Assembly (NCBI GenBank): GCA_041628225.1
Contig: JBFKPQ010000137.1
Coordinates: 1-6,442 of the forward strand
From: JBFKPQ01 sp041628225
GTDB lineage: Bacteria; Actinomycetota; Acidimicrobiia; Spongiisociales; JAENVV01
Length of the DNA stretch: 6,442 nucleotides
Direction of reading: 5' to 3'
Shown here: positions 1-6,298 of the stretch, piece by piece
Position numbering within the stretch: the stretch's first letter is position 1
Layout: the number at the start of each line of letters is the position of its first letter
Position numbers and translations under genes: made by a program
The notes under the pieces: model-generated
The model's database searches: none
The model's input: only the letters and a program-made list of their open reading frames with translations
What the model was told of the DNA's origin: nothing

Positions 1-1378
1 AGCGCGCCTCGACGTACAAAGCGGTGAGGGCATCGACGTCGCCCGACGCGGCGGGTGCCGAGCGTACGGCGCCGCGGGCGTATTCGTACGGCGTATCGGA
101 TCCGGCGCGGCGTCCCGCTACCGGCTGCATGAGACCGAGAAAGCGGTGATAGGCCCGAGCCACGGCCGACCGGTAGGGGTCTCGGGGTGTCCACGGGCGC
201 GGACCGGCTTCCGGCCTCCGGGCCGCGTCGGTAGGCTCACCCGTCGTCGGCCGCTGCCAGCGTTGCCGGAGCCAGTCGAACAGGGACCGGATCGTTGCCA
301 GCAGTGCGGTTCCGATCGCCTTGATGATCTGCCAGGGACTCCCCGACCGGGCCGCTCGCACCGCCTCGCGTATGGCGCGACGCTCCCGGACCACGGTGGC
401 GATGGCCAGCGTCACGGCCAGAATCGTGACCAGCCACACGAGTACGTCGCCGACCTGGCCGAGCAGCGCCGAGCCGGCGTCGGGGTCGGCCGGCAGCACG
501 TCACCGTCGCCGCCGTCGCCGAACAGCCCACGGGCCGACCGGTCGGCGATCTCACGCGGAGGGCGCGACCGATCGGTCTCTCGGCTTCCTAGCCACCGCA
601 GCAGCCAGTCACCGACGTGTCCGAGCGAGGCCAGCGCGAGGGCGGGAACCCGCGAGAGCGCGGCCGCCCCGTTCGGCAGCAGCCACGCCGCGAGCGCCGC
701 ACCGGCGACGAGCCACATGCCCAAACCCGTCCATTGGGCCGGGAGCCCTTCCTCGGCGGCCATCGCATTTCTCCGCCACGACTGGCGCAGGTGCGCCAGC
801 CTCGCCTGCGTCAGCATCCACCAGGCTCCACCGATGTAGCCGACCGCACTGGGCACCACTCCCCCGGCGGGCCCTCGATCGAGGTCGACGAGCACATCGG
901 CAGGCATGAGGGTCAGAGCGGCTCCTGCCAGCGCGACGACCATGCCGGCCTTGAGACGCACTCCGAGCCGGGTGATCCCGTAGCCACCCTGATCGCCGGT
1001 GACGGCACCGGCCTGGTCGAGATCGACGAGGCAAGCTCGCGACCACAGCCACGCCAGCCACATGATGGCGAGCAACCCGAGGGCGCGCGGATCCAGCAGG
1101 AGCTGGGACCACGACAGTCCCGAGCCGGCGATGAACAGCAGCGCGACCGCCTCGGCGACGATCGCGGCCAGGACGACCTCTGCGAACCGCAGGTATCGCA
1201 CCGTACCCTGTTGCTGCGTCATCCGGTAAGTGACGGTGGCCTCGAAGGCGGCGAGGCCGGCCAGGCCGATCGTTGCCCAGGCGGGCAACGGCAGCACCGA
1301 CGCCCAGGACCCGACCAGTAGGACGACGAGCCCGACGACGAAGGTCACGCGCAGGCCGGAGTCGCGCCGGAGGTCCAT
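1..1378 (-). CDS. Multi-pass membrane protein with C-terminal DUF4129 (TgpA-like, no transglutaminase domain), 3' end outside window
   Basis: This gene starts at ATG 1378 and stays open to the left edge, giving 459 visible residues. Seen: hydrophobic segments at roughly residues 11-27, 31-47, 66-84, 98-113, 143-160, 174-190, 218-236 and 308-328. Between the last two lies a short polar, Asp/Gly-rich loop (about 256-305). A basic stretch (331-400) follows, and then, from about residue 400, a region matching the start of DUF4129: TPYEYARGAV at 429-438 and DVDALTALYVEAR at the edge. Known: DUF4129 is the cytoplasmic tail of TgpA-type transglutaminases and of membrane proteins found beside moxR and DUF58 genes. 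No transglutaminase Cys/His/Asp region is visible before the DUF4129 part. The ATG overlaps the upstream DUF58 stop codon (ATGA), so the pair is probably translationally coupled. Substrate and function are unknown. The DUF4129 assignment is fairly secure; the exact number of membrane passes is not. Confidence 0.82.
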   Translation of the reverse strand, partial: MDLRRDSGLRVTFVVGLVVLLVGSWASVLPLPAWATIGLAGLAAFEATVTYRMTQQQGTVRYLRFAEVVLAAIVAEAVALLFIAGSGLSWSQLLLDPRALGLLAIMWLAWLWSRACLVDLDQAGAVTGDQGGYGITRLGVRLKAGMVVALAGAALTLMPADVLVDLDRGPAGGVVPSAVGYIGGAWWMLTQARLAHLRQSWRRNAMAAEEGLPAQWTGLGMWLVAGAALAAWLLPNGAAALSRVPALALASLGHVGDWLLRWLGSRETDRSRPPREIADRSARGLFGDGGDGDVLPADPDAGSALLGQVGDVLVWLVTILAVTLAIATVVRERRAIREAVRAARSGSPWQIIKAIGTALLATIRSLFDWLRQRWQRPTTGEPTDAARRPEAGPRPWTPRDPYRSAVARAYHRFLGLMQPVAGRRAGSDTPYEYARGAVRSAPAASGDVDALTALYVEAR

Positions 1379-2550
1379 CACAGGGCGATCACCTCCGAGT
1401 CGACGTGGTAGAGGGCCACCCGCCCTATGTCCTGGCGCGTTGCGGAGCCCTGTGGGTGGACCGTCACGAGCGTGACCGCAAAGCCCATCCTCGACAAACG
1501 GGCCAGATGCGTTGGCAGGCCGTCGTACACGGATCCCGTGACGATGACCAGCGAAGCACCCCAGGGGAGATGGGCCCCGGCCTCCCCCAACAGCCGATCG
1601 ATCGACTGGCCCTCGGCGGCCGTCGCCCTGGCGAGCAGGTCGAGCATCCGGAGCAACTGAGATCGATCGGCAGCCGGTTTCACCACCATGTCCACGGTGT
1701 CACCGACCTTGGGGTCATAGGCGCGGGTGATCATTCCGGCAGCCTGGCCTTCGACGGTCACGACGTGGTGAGCGAGCGAGGCGGCCACGGTCACTGCCAA
1801 TTCGGTGCTCGTGCTGGCCGTGCGACGTTCGTAGTGCGTACGGTCGAGATCCAGGCAGATGACCGTCTCGCGCGCGATCGCCGGGTCGAACTGTTTCACC
1901 ATGAGCTGGCGGGACTTGGCGGTCGCCGACCAGTGGATGTTCCGCCGTCGATCCCCCGGCTGGTACGGCCGGGTCCCCGCCAGGCGCGTCGGGTCGAAGA
2001 AGAGAGGGATGTGGCTCCGGATGAGCGCACGCGGTGACCGTGTGGGAATGCCGAGTGACGCGACGGGAACGATCTTCGGAAACACGGTGAGGTGGGTGAC
2101 CGGCACCGGCACGAGGCGACGCTCCGACAGGCCCAGGAGGTCCCCGCTGTGTGCTTCCAGCGGCCCGACCGGGTGGTAGCCGCGCCGGCGGCCACGCAAC
2201 GGATACTGGAACACCTTGGTCTCCCCCGGCGCCAACGCCAGCACCCGGCGGCGGCCGGAGCTGACATCGGGCACGGAGAGGTCGAGGGGGGCTCGATCCG
2301 CCAGCGTCAACCACGGAACGGGCAAGAAGCCGCCGTTGCGAACGGTCACTTCGGCTTCGGCGACTTCGCCATGGAAGATCCGCTCGGGAACCGACCGGGT
2401 GACGGTCACGTGCCGCTGTGCATGCGCCACCAACGCCCACATCGCCGTCGTGATCAGACCGGCGAAGACCGCCGCGCCGAATGCCAGTCGGGTGCGCGTG
2501 ATGATGGCTACGAGCAACAGGAAGGCGACGAACAGGTACGCCCGCCGCAC
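1378..2550 (-). CDS. DUF58 family membrane-anchored protein with vWA-like fold
   Basis: This 390-residue protein starts with GTG directly after the moxR stop codon (TGAGTG). Seen: two N-terminal membrane segments at about residues 4-18 and 22-42, then a beta-rich region (48-165) of the kind found in this family. The DUF58 hallmark follows at residues 195-218, with PYQPGDRRRNIHWSATAKS and KQF after it, close to the family pattern of YxxGD, R-IHW, AR and L-V. A vWA-like C-terminal part covers about 228-365. Known: DUF58 proteins are encoded next to MoxR ATPases and are thought to be their membrane partners or substrates. The metal site of the vWA fold is degenerate: the first strand ends in DLDRT (234-238) rather than DxSxS. 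The downstream DUF4129 gene begins inside this stop codon, which supports one operon. The family call is secure; the biological role is not known. Confidence 0.92.
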   Translation of the reverse strand: MRRAYLFVAFLLLVAIITRTRLAFGAAVFAGLITTAMWALVAHAQRHVTVTRSVPERIFHGEVAEAEVTVRNGGFLPVPWLTLADRAPLDLSVPDVSSGRRRVLALAPGETKVFQYPLRGRRRGYHPVGPLEAHSGDLLGLSERRLVPVPVTHLTVFPKIVPVASLGIPTRSPRALIRSHIPLFFDPTRLAGTRPYQPGDRRRNIHWSATAKSRQLMVKQFDPAIARETVICLDLDRTHYERRTASTSTELAVTVAASLAHHVVTVEGQAAGMITRAYDPKVGDTVDMVVKPAADRSQLLRMLDLLARATAAEGQSIDRLLGEAGAHLPWGASLVIVTGSVYDGLPTHLARLSRMGFAVTLVTVHPQGSATRQDIGRVALYHVDSEVIAL

Positions 2551-3492
2551 TCAGCCGGCCTCGCCCAGCTCGACCTCGATGGCCGAGACAACGCTCGCGA
2601 TGATCTCACGGTCGGTGACGCCGCGCAGCGCGGAATCGGGCCGCAGCACGATGCGGTGGGCCAGCACCGTACCGGCCAGCTCCTTCACGTCATCGGGTAT
2701 GACGTAATCCCGGCCCCGGATCGCCGCGAGCGCCCGCGTGGCCGCTGCCAGTCCGAGCGTCCCGCGGGGGGAAGCACCCAGGCTCACGTCGGCGTGGCTC
2801 CGGGTGGCACGCACGATCGCCACGAGATAACGCTCGAGGCTCGGTTCGATGAACACGTCGGCGATGGCGCGACGATGCGTGGCGAGCTCTTCGGTGGTCG
2901 CAATGGCAGCCACCGACTCGATCGGGTGCCGGCCGCGGAGCCGCTGCAGCAGCTCCACCTCCTCGGACTCTGCCGGATAGCCCAGTTCGATCCGAATGAG
3001 GAAACGGTCGAGCTGTGCCTCGGGAAGCGGGAAGGTCCCCTCGTACTCGATGGGGTTCTGCGTCGCCAGCACCGTGAACGTGTGGGGCAACGGATGGGTC
3101 ACACCGTCCACCGTCACCTGGCGCTCCTGCATGGCTTCGAGCAGGGCCGACTGGGTGCGAGGTGTGGCGCGGTTGATCTCGTCGGCGAGGAGGACACCGG
3201 TGAAGACCGGCCCCGGGCGGAAGTGGAAGTCGTTGTCGCCCGGGTCGAACACGGAGACGCCGGTCACGTCGTTGGGCAACAGATCGGGCGTGCACTGGAG
3301 CCGGGCGAACGGAACGTCGAGGCTGGCGGCCAACGCGCGCGCCGTCATGGTCTTGCCCGTTCCGGGGGCGTCCTCCAGGAGAACGTGGCCGCCGCACAGC
3401 ATGGCGGCCACCAGGTACTCCAACTGGCGTCGCTTCCCGACCATCACGGTCTCGAGGTTGTCGACGACGGTCTGCGCGAACGACGCGATCAT
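2551..3492 (-). CDS. MoxR family AAA+ ATPase
   Basis: This is a complete 313-residue MoxR ATPase, the usual length for the family. Seen: Walker A APGTGKT at residues 42-48, Walker B LLADEINR at 101-108, sensor 1 LATQNP at 142-147, the conserved PLPEAQLDRF with the arginine-finger candidate R163, and sensor 2 SPRG at 241-244 in the lid domain. Known: MoxR proteins are hexameric, chaperone-like ATPases that mature or activate partner complexes, often together with vWA/DUF58 proteins encoded beside them. The ATG at 3492 is chosen because AGGAGGA lies 6 nt upstream. A longer in-frame reading from TTG at 3543 would add 17 residues unlike the family and would place this Shine-Dalgarno sequence inside the gene. 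The DUF58 gene follows with no gap. It probably acts in the cytoplasm at the membrane with the two downstream products; the target is unknown. Confidence 0.95.
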   Translation of the reverse strand: MIASFAQTVVDNLETVMVGKRRQLEYLVAAMLCGGHVLLEDAPGTGKTMTARALAASLDVPFARLQCTPDLLPNDVTGVSVFDPGDNDFHFRPGPVFTGVLLADEINRATPRTQSALLEAMQERQVTVDGVTHPLPHTFTVLATQNPIEYEGTFPLPEAQLDRFLIRIELGYPAESEEVELLQRLRGRHPIESVAAIATTEELATHRRAIADVFIEPSLERYLVAIVRATRSHADVSLGASPRGTLGLAAATRALAAIRGRDYVIPDDVKELAGTVLAHRIVLRPDSALRGVTDREIIASVVSAIEVELGEAG

Positions 3493-3498
3493 CCTGGG

Positions 3499-3505
3499 TC
3501 CTCCT
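3499..3505 (-). promoter_or_regulatory. Strong ribosome binding site of the MoxR gene
   Basis: AGGAGGA on the minus strand is a near-perfect Shine-Dalgarno sequence, 6 nt before ATG 3492. It decides the moxR start against the upstream TTG. It is the strongest ribosome binding site in the window; the other genes rely on stop/start overlaps or show only weak matches. Confidence 0.85.
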
Positions 3506-3529
3506 GGCCGTTCATCTTCGCTGACGGCC
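3506..3529 (-). repeat. Perfect 6-bp inverted repeat just upstream of the moxR Shine-Dalgarno sequence
   Basis: GGCCGT and ACGGCC arms are separated by 12 bases. The repeat lies entirely in the aceK-moxR gap, directly next to the Shine-Dalgarno sequence, and covers the candidate -10 element. It could be a repressor operator or a small hairpin in the leader RNA. It lacks a run of T and is short for an intrinsic terminator. In GC-rich DNA a repeat of this size can arise by chance. Confidence 0.3.
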
Positions 3530-3543
3530 GATCGTGTCGTCAA
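3514..3543 (-). promoter_or_regulatory. Possible weak sigma-70-type promoter for the moxR operon
   Basis: TTGACG at 3543-3538 is a good -35 match. It is followed after 18 bases by GAAGAT at 3519-3514, a poor -10 match that keeps only the second A and the last T of TATAAT. The position, in the only gap ahead of moxR, is sensible and would give a leader of roughly 15-20 nt containing the Shine-Dalgarno sequence. The operon could instead be read through from aceK. Confidence 0.25.
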
Positions 3544-3546
3544 CCG

Positions 3547-5292
3547 TCACCAGCCGCGCGATCCGGGCAGTCCCGGCAGCCGGGATTCGCGCCCGTACGG
3601 AAAGACCTCGATCAGCTCTCCGGCTTCGATCCGGTCCTGGATGGCCCGCCATGGCCCTGGCGCGAACAGGTCGGCGTGCTGGTCGACGAACGCCTTCTTC
3701 AGCCGAGGCTGCAACCCGAGGAAACGCTCGTGCTCCTCCGGAAACACGTCGGTCTCGGCGACGCTGTACCAGGGGTCGGCCGCCATCTCGTCGAGGTCGT
3801 CCCGCGCGGGTGGAATGGCGCGGAAGGTCATGTCCGTGAGCGCCGTCAATTCGTCGTAGTCGTAGAAGACGACCCGGCCGTGCCGGGTGACGCCGAAATT
3901 CTTCAACAAGAGATCGCCAGGGAAGATGTTCGAGGACGCCAGATCCTTGATGGCTCGTCCGAAGTCCAGCACGGCGTCGGTGGCGGCGGCTTCGCTGGCT
4001 TCGCGAACGTAGATGTCGAGCGGGATCACCCGGCGTTCGACATACACGTGACTGATGACGACGGTGTCACCGTCGACACGCACCGTGCCCGCCGCCTCGC
4101 TGAGAAGTTCGTCCAGAAGGTCGTCGGAGAACCTCGCCCGGTCGAACGCCAGATGCTGGAAGTCCTGGACGTCCATGAGGCGGCCGGCACGATCGTGTTG
4201 GAACACCAAGCGGTACTTGTCCATGATCGCCCGGCGCGTGGTCCGTTTCGGTGGAGGGAACCGGTCACGGATGATCTTGAAGACGTCCGGATATCCGGGC
4301 ATCGTGAAGACGATCATCACGAGGCCTTTGGTTCCGCGCGCCAACTCGAATTGTTCCGTCGTCACCCGCAGGTGGCGCAGGAGATCGCGATACAGCTCCG
4401 TCTTGCCGTGTTTGTTCTGACCGATGGCGATGTAGATCTCGGCGACGCGCTTGCGCGGCATCAGTTTCTTCAGGTAGCGGACCAGGTCGTAGGGACGGGC
4501 CGTGTCGACGTGGAAGTACGACCGGGTGAAGCTGAACAGGATCGACAGCTCGTTCTCCGACAACAACACGGCGTCGACGAAGAGCCCGTCCGGGGCGTGG
4601 TTGAGGGCGATCGCAATCGGGACGGTGTCCGAACCCGAGAACAAGTTGCCGACGAGGTAGGCAGATTGACCGCGGTAGAAGACGGAACGGACCATCTCGG
4701 TGCGTTCCACCACGGTGAGGGCCCCCACCTGTTCGAGGCGTCGCTCGATGCGGCGCGCCACCGCCGCGGCGTCGTCGCTGAGCTGCCGGAAGCCGGCTGC
4801 GAAGTGCGTCAGAATCGACTCGACCAGCTGGTCGACCGACTCACTGCGGCCGAACGTCACGAACACCGGGTCTGCCGAGCGGGTCGGTGGCGTGTCGTAG
4901 TCGGTGTCGACGAACTCGAACCGCTCGTCCACCCCGACGGTGTCGAAGAGCCGTCGGGTGATCGAGTTGAAGAAGGTTTCCGCCAGCTCCCAATCGTCCC
5001 GGCCGGAGATCAGCGCCGAGTAGACGGCTTTGATCGCCACCCACAGATACCCATCGTGGAGTCGATCGCCGAGAAGATCGGTCACGGTCGGTACGACGCC
5101 ATCGACGACTTCTCGGTAGAGATTCAGCCGCTCGACGGCATCGGACTGCGTCCCGTGCCAATCCCGGTCGGCGAACCGGACCGAGGCACGGCGAGTGATC
5201 ACCCGAAACCGCATGGTGTACGACTCGAATCCCGCCAGGATGGCGCCGGCGCCGACGTTGGAGAGGCGGCTGTCGGTGAGGGGTGCGGTCAT
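3547..5292 (-). CDS. aceK: Isocitrate dehydrogenase kinase/phosphatase (AceK)
   Basis: This bifunctional enzyme phosphorylates isocitrate dehydrogenase to switch it off and dephosphorylates it to switch it on, steering isocitrate between the TCA cycle and the glyoxylate bypass. The 581 residues compare with 578 in E. coli and align along the whole length from memory. Seen: ETFFNSITRRLF (105-116), FYRGQSAYLVGNL (205-217), IYIAIGQNKHGKTELYRD (286-303), the nucleotide loop around ARGTKGLVMIVF (318-329), FKIIRDRF with the ATP lysine K339, NIFPGDLLLKNFGVTRHGR (455-473) with D460, K464 and N465, FYDYDE (476-481) with metal-binding D478 and D480, and DPWYSV...DVFPEE. All key residues are kept, so it should be active. 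The N-terminus fits ATG 5292, but no Shine-Dalgarno sequence is visible. It stands alone, without aceA or aceB, 22 nt after a tRNA, and its sampled GC is about 6 points lower than its neighbours. Confidence 0.96.
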   Translation of the reverse strand: MTAPLTDSRLSNVGAGAILAGFESYTMRFRVITRRASVRFADRDWHGTQSDAVERLNLYREVVDGVVPTVTDLLGDRLHDGYLWVAIKAVYSALISGRDDWELAETFFNSITRRLFDTVGVDERFEFVDTDYDTPPTRSADPVFVTFGRSESVDQLVESILTHFAAGFRQLSDDAAAVARRIERRLEQVGALTVVERTEMVRSVFYRGQSAYLVGNLFSGSDTVPIAIALNHAPDGLFVDAVLLSENELSILFSFTRSYFHVDTARPYDLVRYLKKLMPRKRVAEIYIAIGQNKHGKTELYRDLLRHLRVTTEQFELARGTKGLVMIVFTMPGYPDVFKIIRDRFPPPKRTTRRAIMDKYRLVFQHDRAGRLMDVQDFQHLAFDRARFSDDLLDELLSEAAGTVRVDGDTVVISHVYVERRVIPLDIYVREASEAAATDAVLDFGRAIKDLASSNIFPGDLLLKNFGVTRHGRVVFYDYDELTALTDMTFRAIPPARDDLDEMAADPWYSVAETDVFPEEHERFLGLQPRLKKAFVDQHADLFAPGPWRAIQDRIEAGELIEVFPYGRESRLPGLPGSRGW

Positions 5293-5303
5293 GACCGCGT
5301 CAT
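5289..5303 (-). other. Possible 4-codon upstream ORF overlapping the aceK start
   Basis: Within the 22-nt aceK leader an ATG at 5303 opens a four-codon reading frame (Met-Thr-Arg-Ser-stop). Its TGA overlaps the aceK ATG as ATGA. It is in a different frame from aceK. The arrangement would allow translational coupling on a leader without a Shine-Dalgarno sequence, but so short a frame may be chance. Confidence 0.2.
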
Positions 5304-5314
5304 TGTGGCAGCTG

Positions 5315-5398
5315 TGCCCCGGGTGGGATTCGAACCCACACGCCCCGAAGGGCCTCGGATTTTAAGTCCGGTGCGTCTGCCAGTTCCGCCACCGGGGC
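5315..5398 (-). tRNA. tRNA-Leu (anticodon UAA)
   Basis: This 84-nt class II tRNA folds fully by eye. The acceptor stem GCCCCGG pairs with CCGGGGC, with discriminator A at 5315. The anticodon loop CTTAAAA carries TAA at 5364-5362 and is held by CCGGA/TCCGA, with a C-A mismatch at the outermost pair. A long variable arm GCCC-TTCG-GGGC, typical of leucine tRNAs, is followed by the T arm GTGGG-TTCGAAT-CCCAC. CCA is not encoded; the next bases are CAG. It reads UUA, a codon used in none of the genes here. Its 5' end directly abuts the ppx stop codon, so it is probably released from a ppx transcript by RNase P. It is functionally comparable to the bldA tRNA of Streptomyces. Confidence 0.97.
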
Positions 5399-6298
5399 TC
5401 AGGTCGATTCTGACAGGACCGCCAGGGCGACACCGTGCAGCATGTCCCGCTCCGACACGATCAGCTCCTCGATGCCCAGGTGGGCATAGACGCCGGCGAG
5501 CACGACCGTCCCTCCGAGGATGACGGGCGCGCGCTTCGGCTCGAGGCTCGGCAACGCCGCCGTAGCTTCGATCGACAGCCCGGCGAGCCGCTCGACCACG
5601 GCGGCGACCTGACGGCGACCCAGCCGGAATCCGTGTACGACGTCCCGATCGTAGGCGGCGAGGCCCGCCGCCAGCGCGGCGGCCGAAGTACACGTACCGG
5701 CCACACCGATGACCGTTCCGCTCGGCGGGTGCACGGCGGCAAACGCATCCGCGACCATCCGGGCGGCCGCATCCAGGACGTCGGCGTCCACCGGGCGAGA
5801 GGCGAGGAGCCGGTCGGTGAGTCTGACCGACCCGATGTCGACGCTCATCGAGTACTCGGGATGGGAGCGACCCGCCACGAACTCCGTCGACCCCCCGCCG
5901 ATGTCGACGACCACGACCTGGCTTTCGTCCAGCCACGAGGTGGCTCCGGCGAAGGCGTACCCCGCTTCTTCGTCGCCGCTGATGAGGGTGGGGCGGGTCC
6001 CGAGGACGGCCTCCACACGCTCGAAGAACTCGTCGCGGTTTGCCGCGTCCCGTGATGCCGACGTGGCGACCACCCGGCACGCGTTCACGCCTTCGATGAG
6101 TGGAGCGAACCCGGCGAGGGCGGCTTCGGCCCGTGCCATCGCCTCGGTGGACAAGCGGCCGGTCGCGTCGAGGCCATGGCCGAGTCCGACGATCTCCACG
6201 CGCAGGTGTTCTTCGATGAGGTCGCCGTCGGCTCCGGCGGAGGCGACCAGCAGCCGGACGGTATTCGTCCCGATGTCGACGGCGGCGACCCGGCTCAC
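5399..6298 (-). CDS. ppx: Ppx/GppA family exopolyphosphatase / guanosine pentaphosphate phosphatase
   Basis: This 299-residue member of the actin-like ASKHA phosphatase family hydrolyses terminal phosphates of polyphosphate, or the 5' phosphate of pppGpp, in the cytoplasm. Seen: phosphate loop 1 AVDIGTNTVRLLV (6-18), ATSASRDAAN (78-87), LISGDEEAGYAF with the catalytic glutamate candidate E110 or E111, phosphate loop 2 VVDIGGGSTEF (130-140), GVAGTCTSAAAL (198-209) and a C-terminal VSERDMLHGVAL. The length fits the short two-domain type of actinobacteria, without the C-terminal HD-like extension of the E. coli enzymes. GTG 6298 is chosen because it overlaps the upstream stop codon as GTGA and the conserved core begins four residues later; an ATG at 6385 lies within the upstream gene in another frame and adds 29 residues unlike the family. 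Sequence alone does not settle polyphosphate versus pppGpp as substrate. Confidence 0.94.
   Translation of the reverse strand: MSRVAAVDIGTNTVRLLVASAGADGDLIEEHLRVEIVGLGHGLDATGRLSTEAMARAEAALAGFAPLIEGVNACRVVATSASRDAANRDEFFERVEAVLGTRPTLISGDEEAGYAFAGATSWLDESQVVVVDIGGGSTEFVAGRSHPEYSMSVDIGSVRLTDRLLASRPVDADVLDAAARMVADAFAAVHPPSGTVIGVAGTCTSAAALAAGLAAYDRDVVHGFRLGRRQVAAVVERLAGLSIEATAALPSLEPKRAPVILGGTVVLAGVYAHLGIEELIVSERDMLHGVALAVLSEST

Noticed and set aside
617..1321. Plus-strand frame of 234 codons antisense to the DUF4129 gene
   Set aside because: It is again in the codon-aligned antisense frame, with low-complexity Arg/Gly/Gln-rich composition. The minus-strand gene beneath it has clear membrane segments and a DUF4129 match.
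3506..3529. Intrinsic terminator between aceK and moxR
   Set aside because: The inverted repeat has only 6 pairs with a 12-base loop and no T run on the transcribed side, and it lies immediately before a ribosome binding site.
3493..3543. N-terminal extension of MoxR from TTG 3543
   Set aside because: The extra 17 residues do not resemble the family, and a perfect Shine-Dalgarno sequence would lie inside the gene just ahead of ATG 3492. TTGACG fits better as a possible -35 element.
5315..5398. Attachment-site duplication of the tRNA-Leu 3' end
   Set aside because: I looked for a second copy of the T-arm/acceptor sequence elsewhere in the window and found none; no integrase is encoded here.
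2092..5523. Plus-strand open frame of 1143 codons antisense to DUF58, moxR, aceK and the tRNA
   Set aside because: It is codon-aligned with the minus-strand genes, all three of which fall in the same frame. In that register stops arise only from TTA, CTA or TCA sense codons, which are rare at this GC. It also reads through the tRNA, giving the well-known spurious VGFEPTRP-type peptide, and has no recognisable domain.
5289..6080. Minus-strand 263-codon frame overlapping ppx and the tRNA
   Set aside because: It is out of frame with ppx, passes through the tRNA and is Arg/Gly/Pro-rich without motifs: a high-GC shadow frame.
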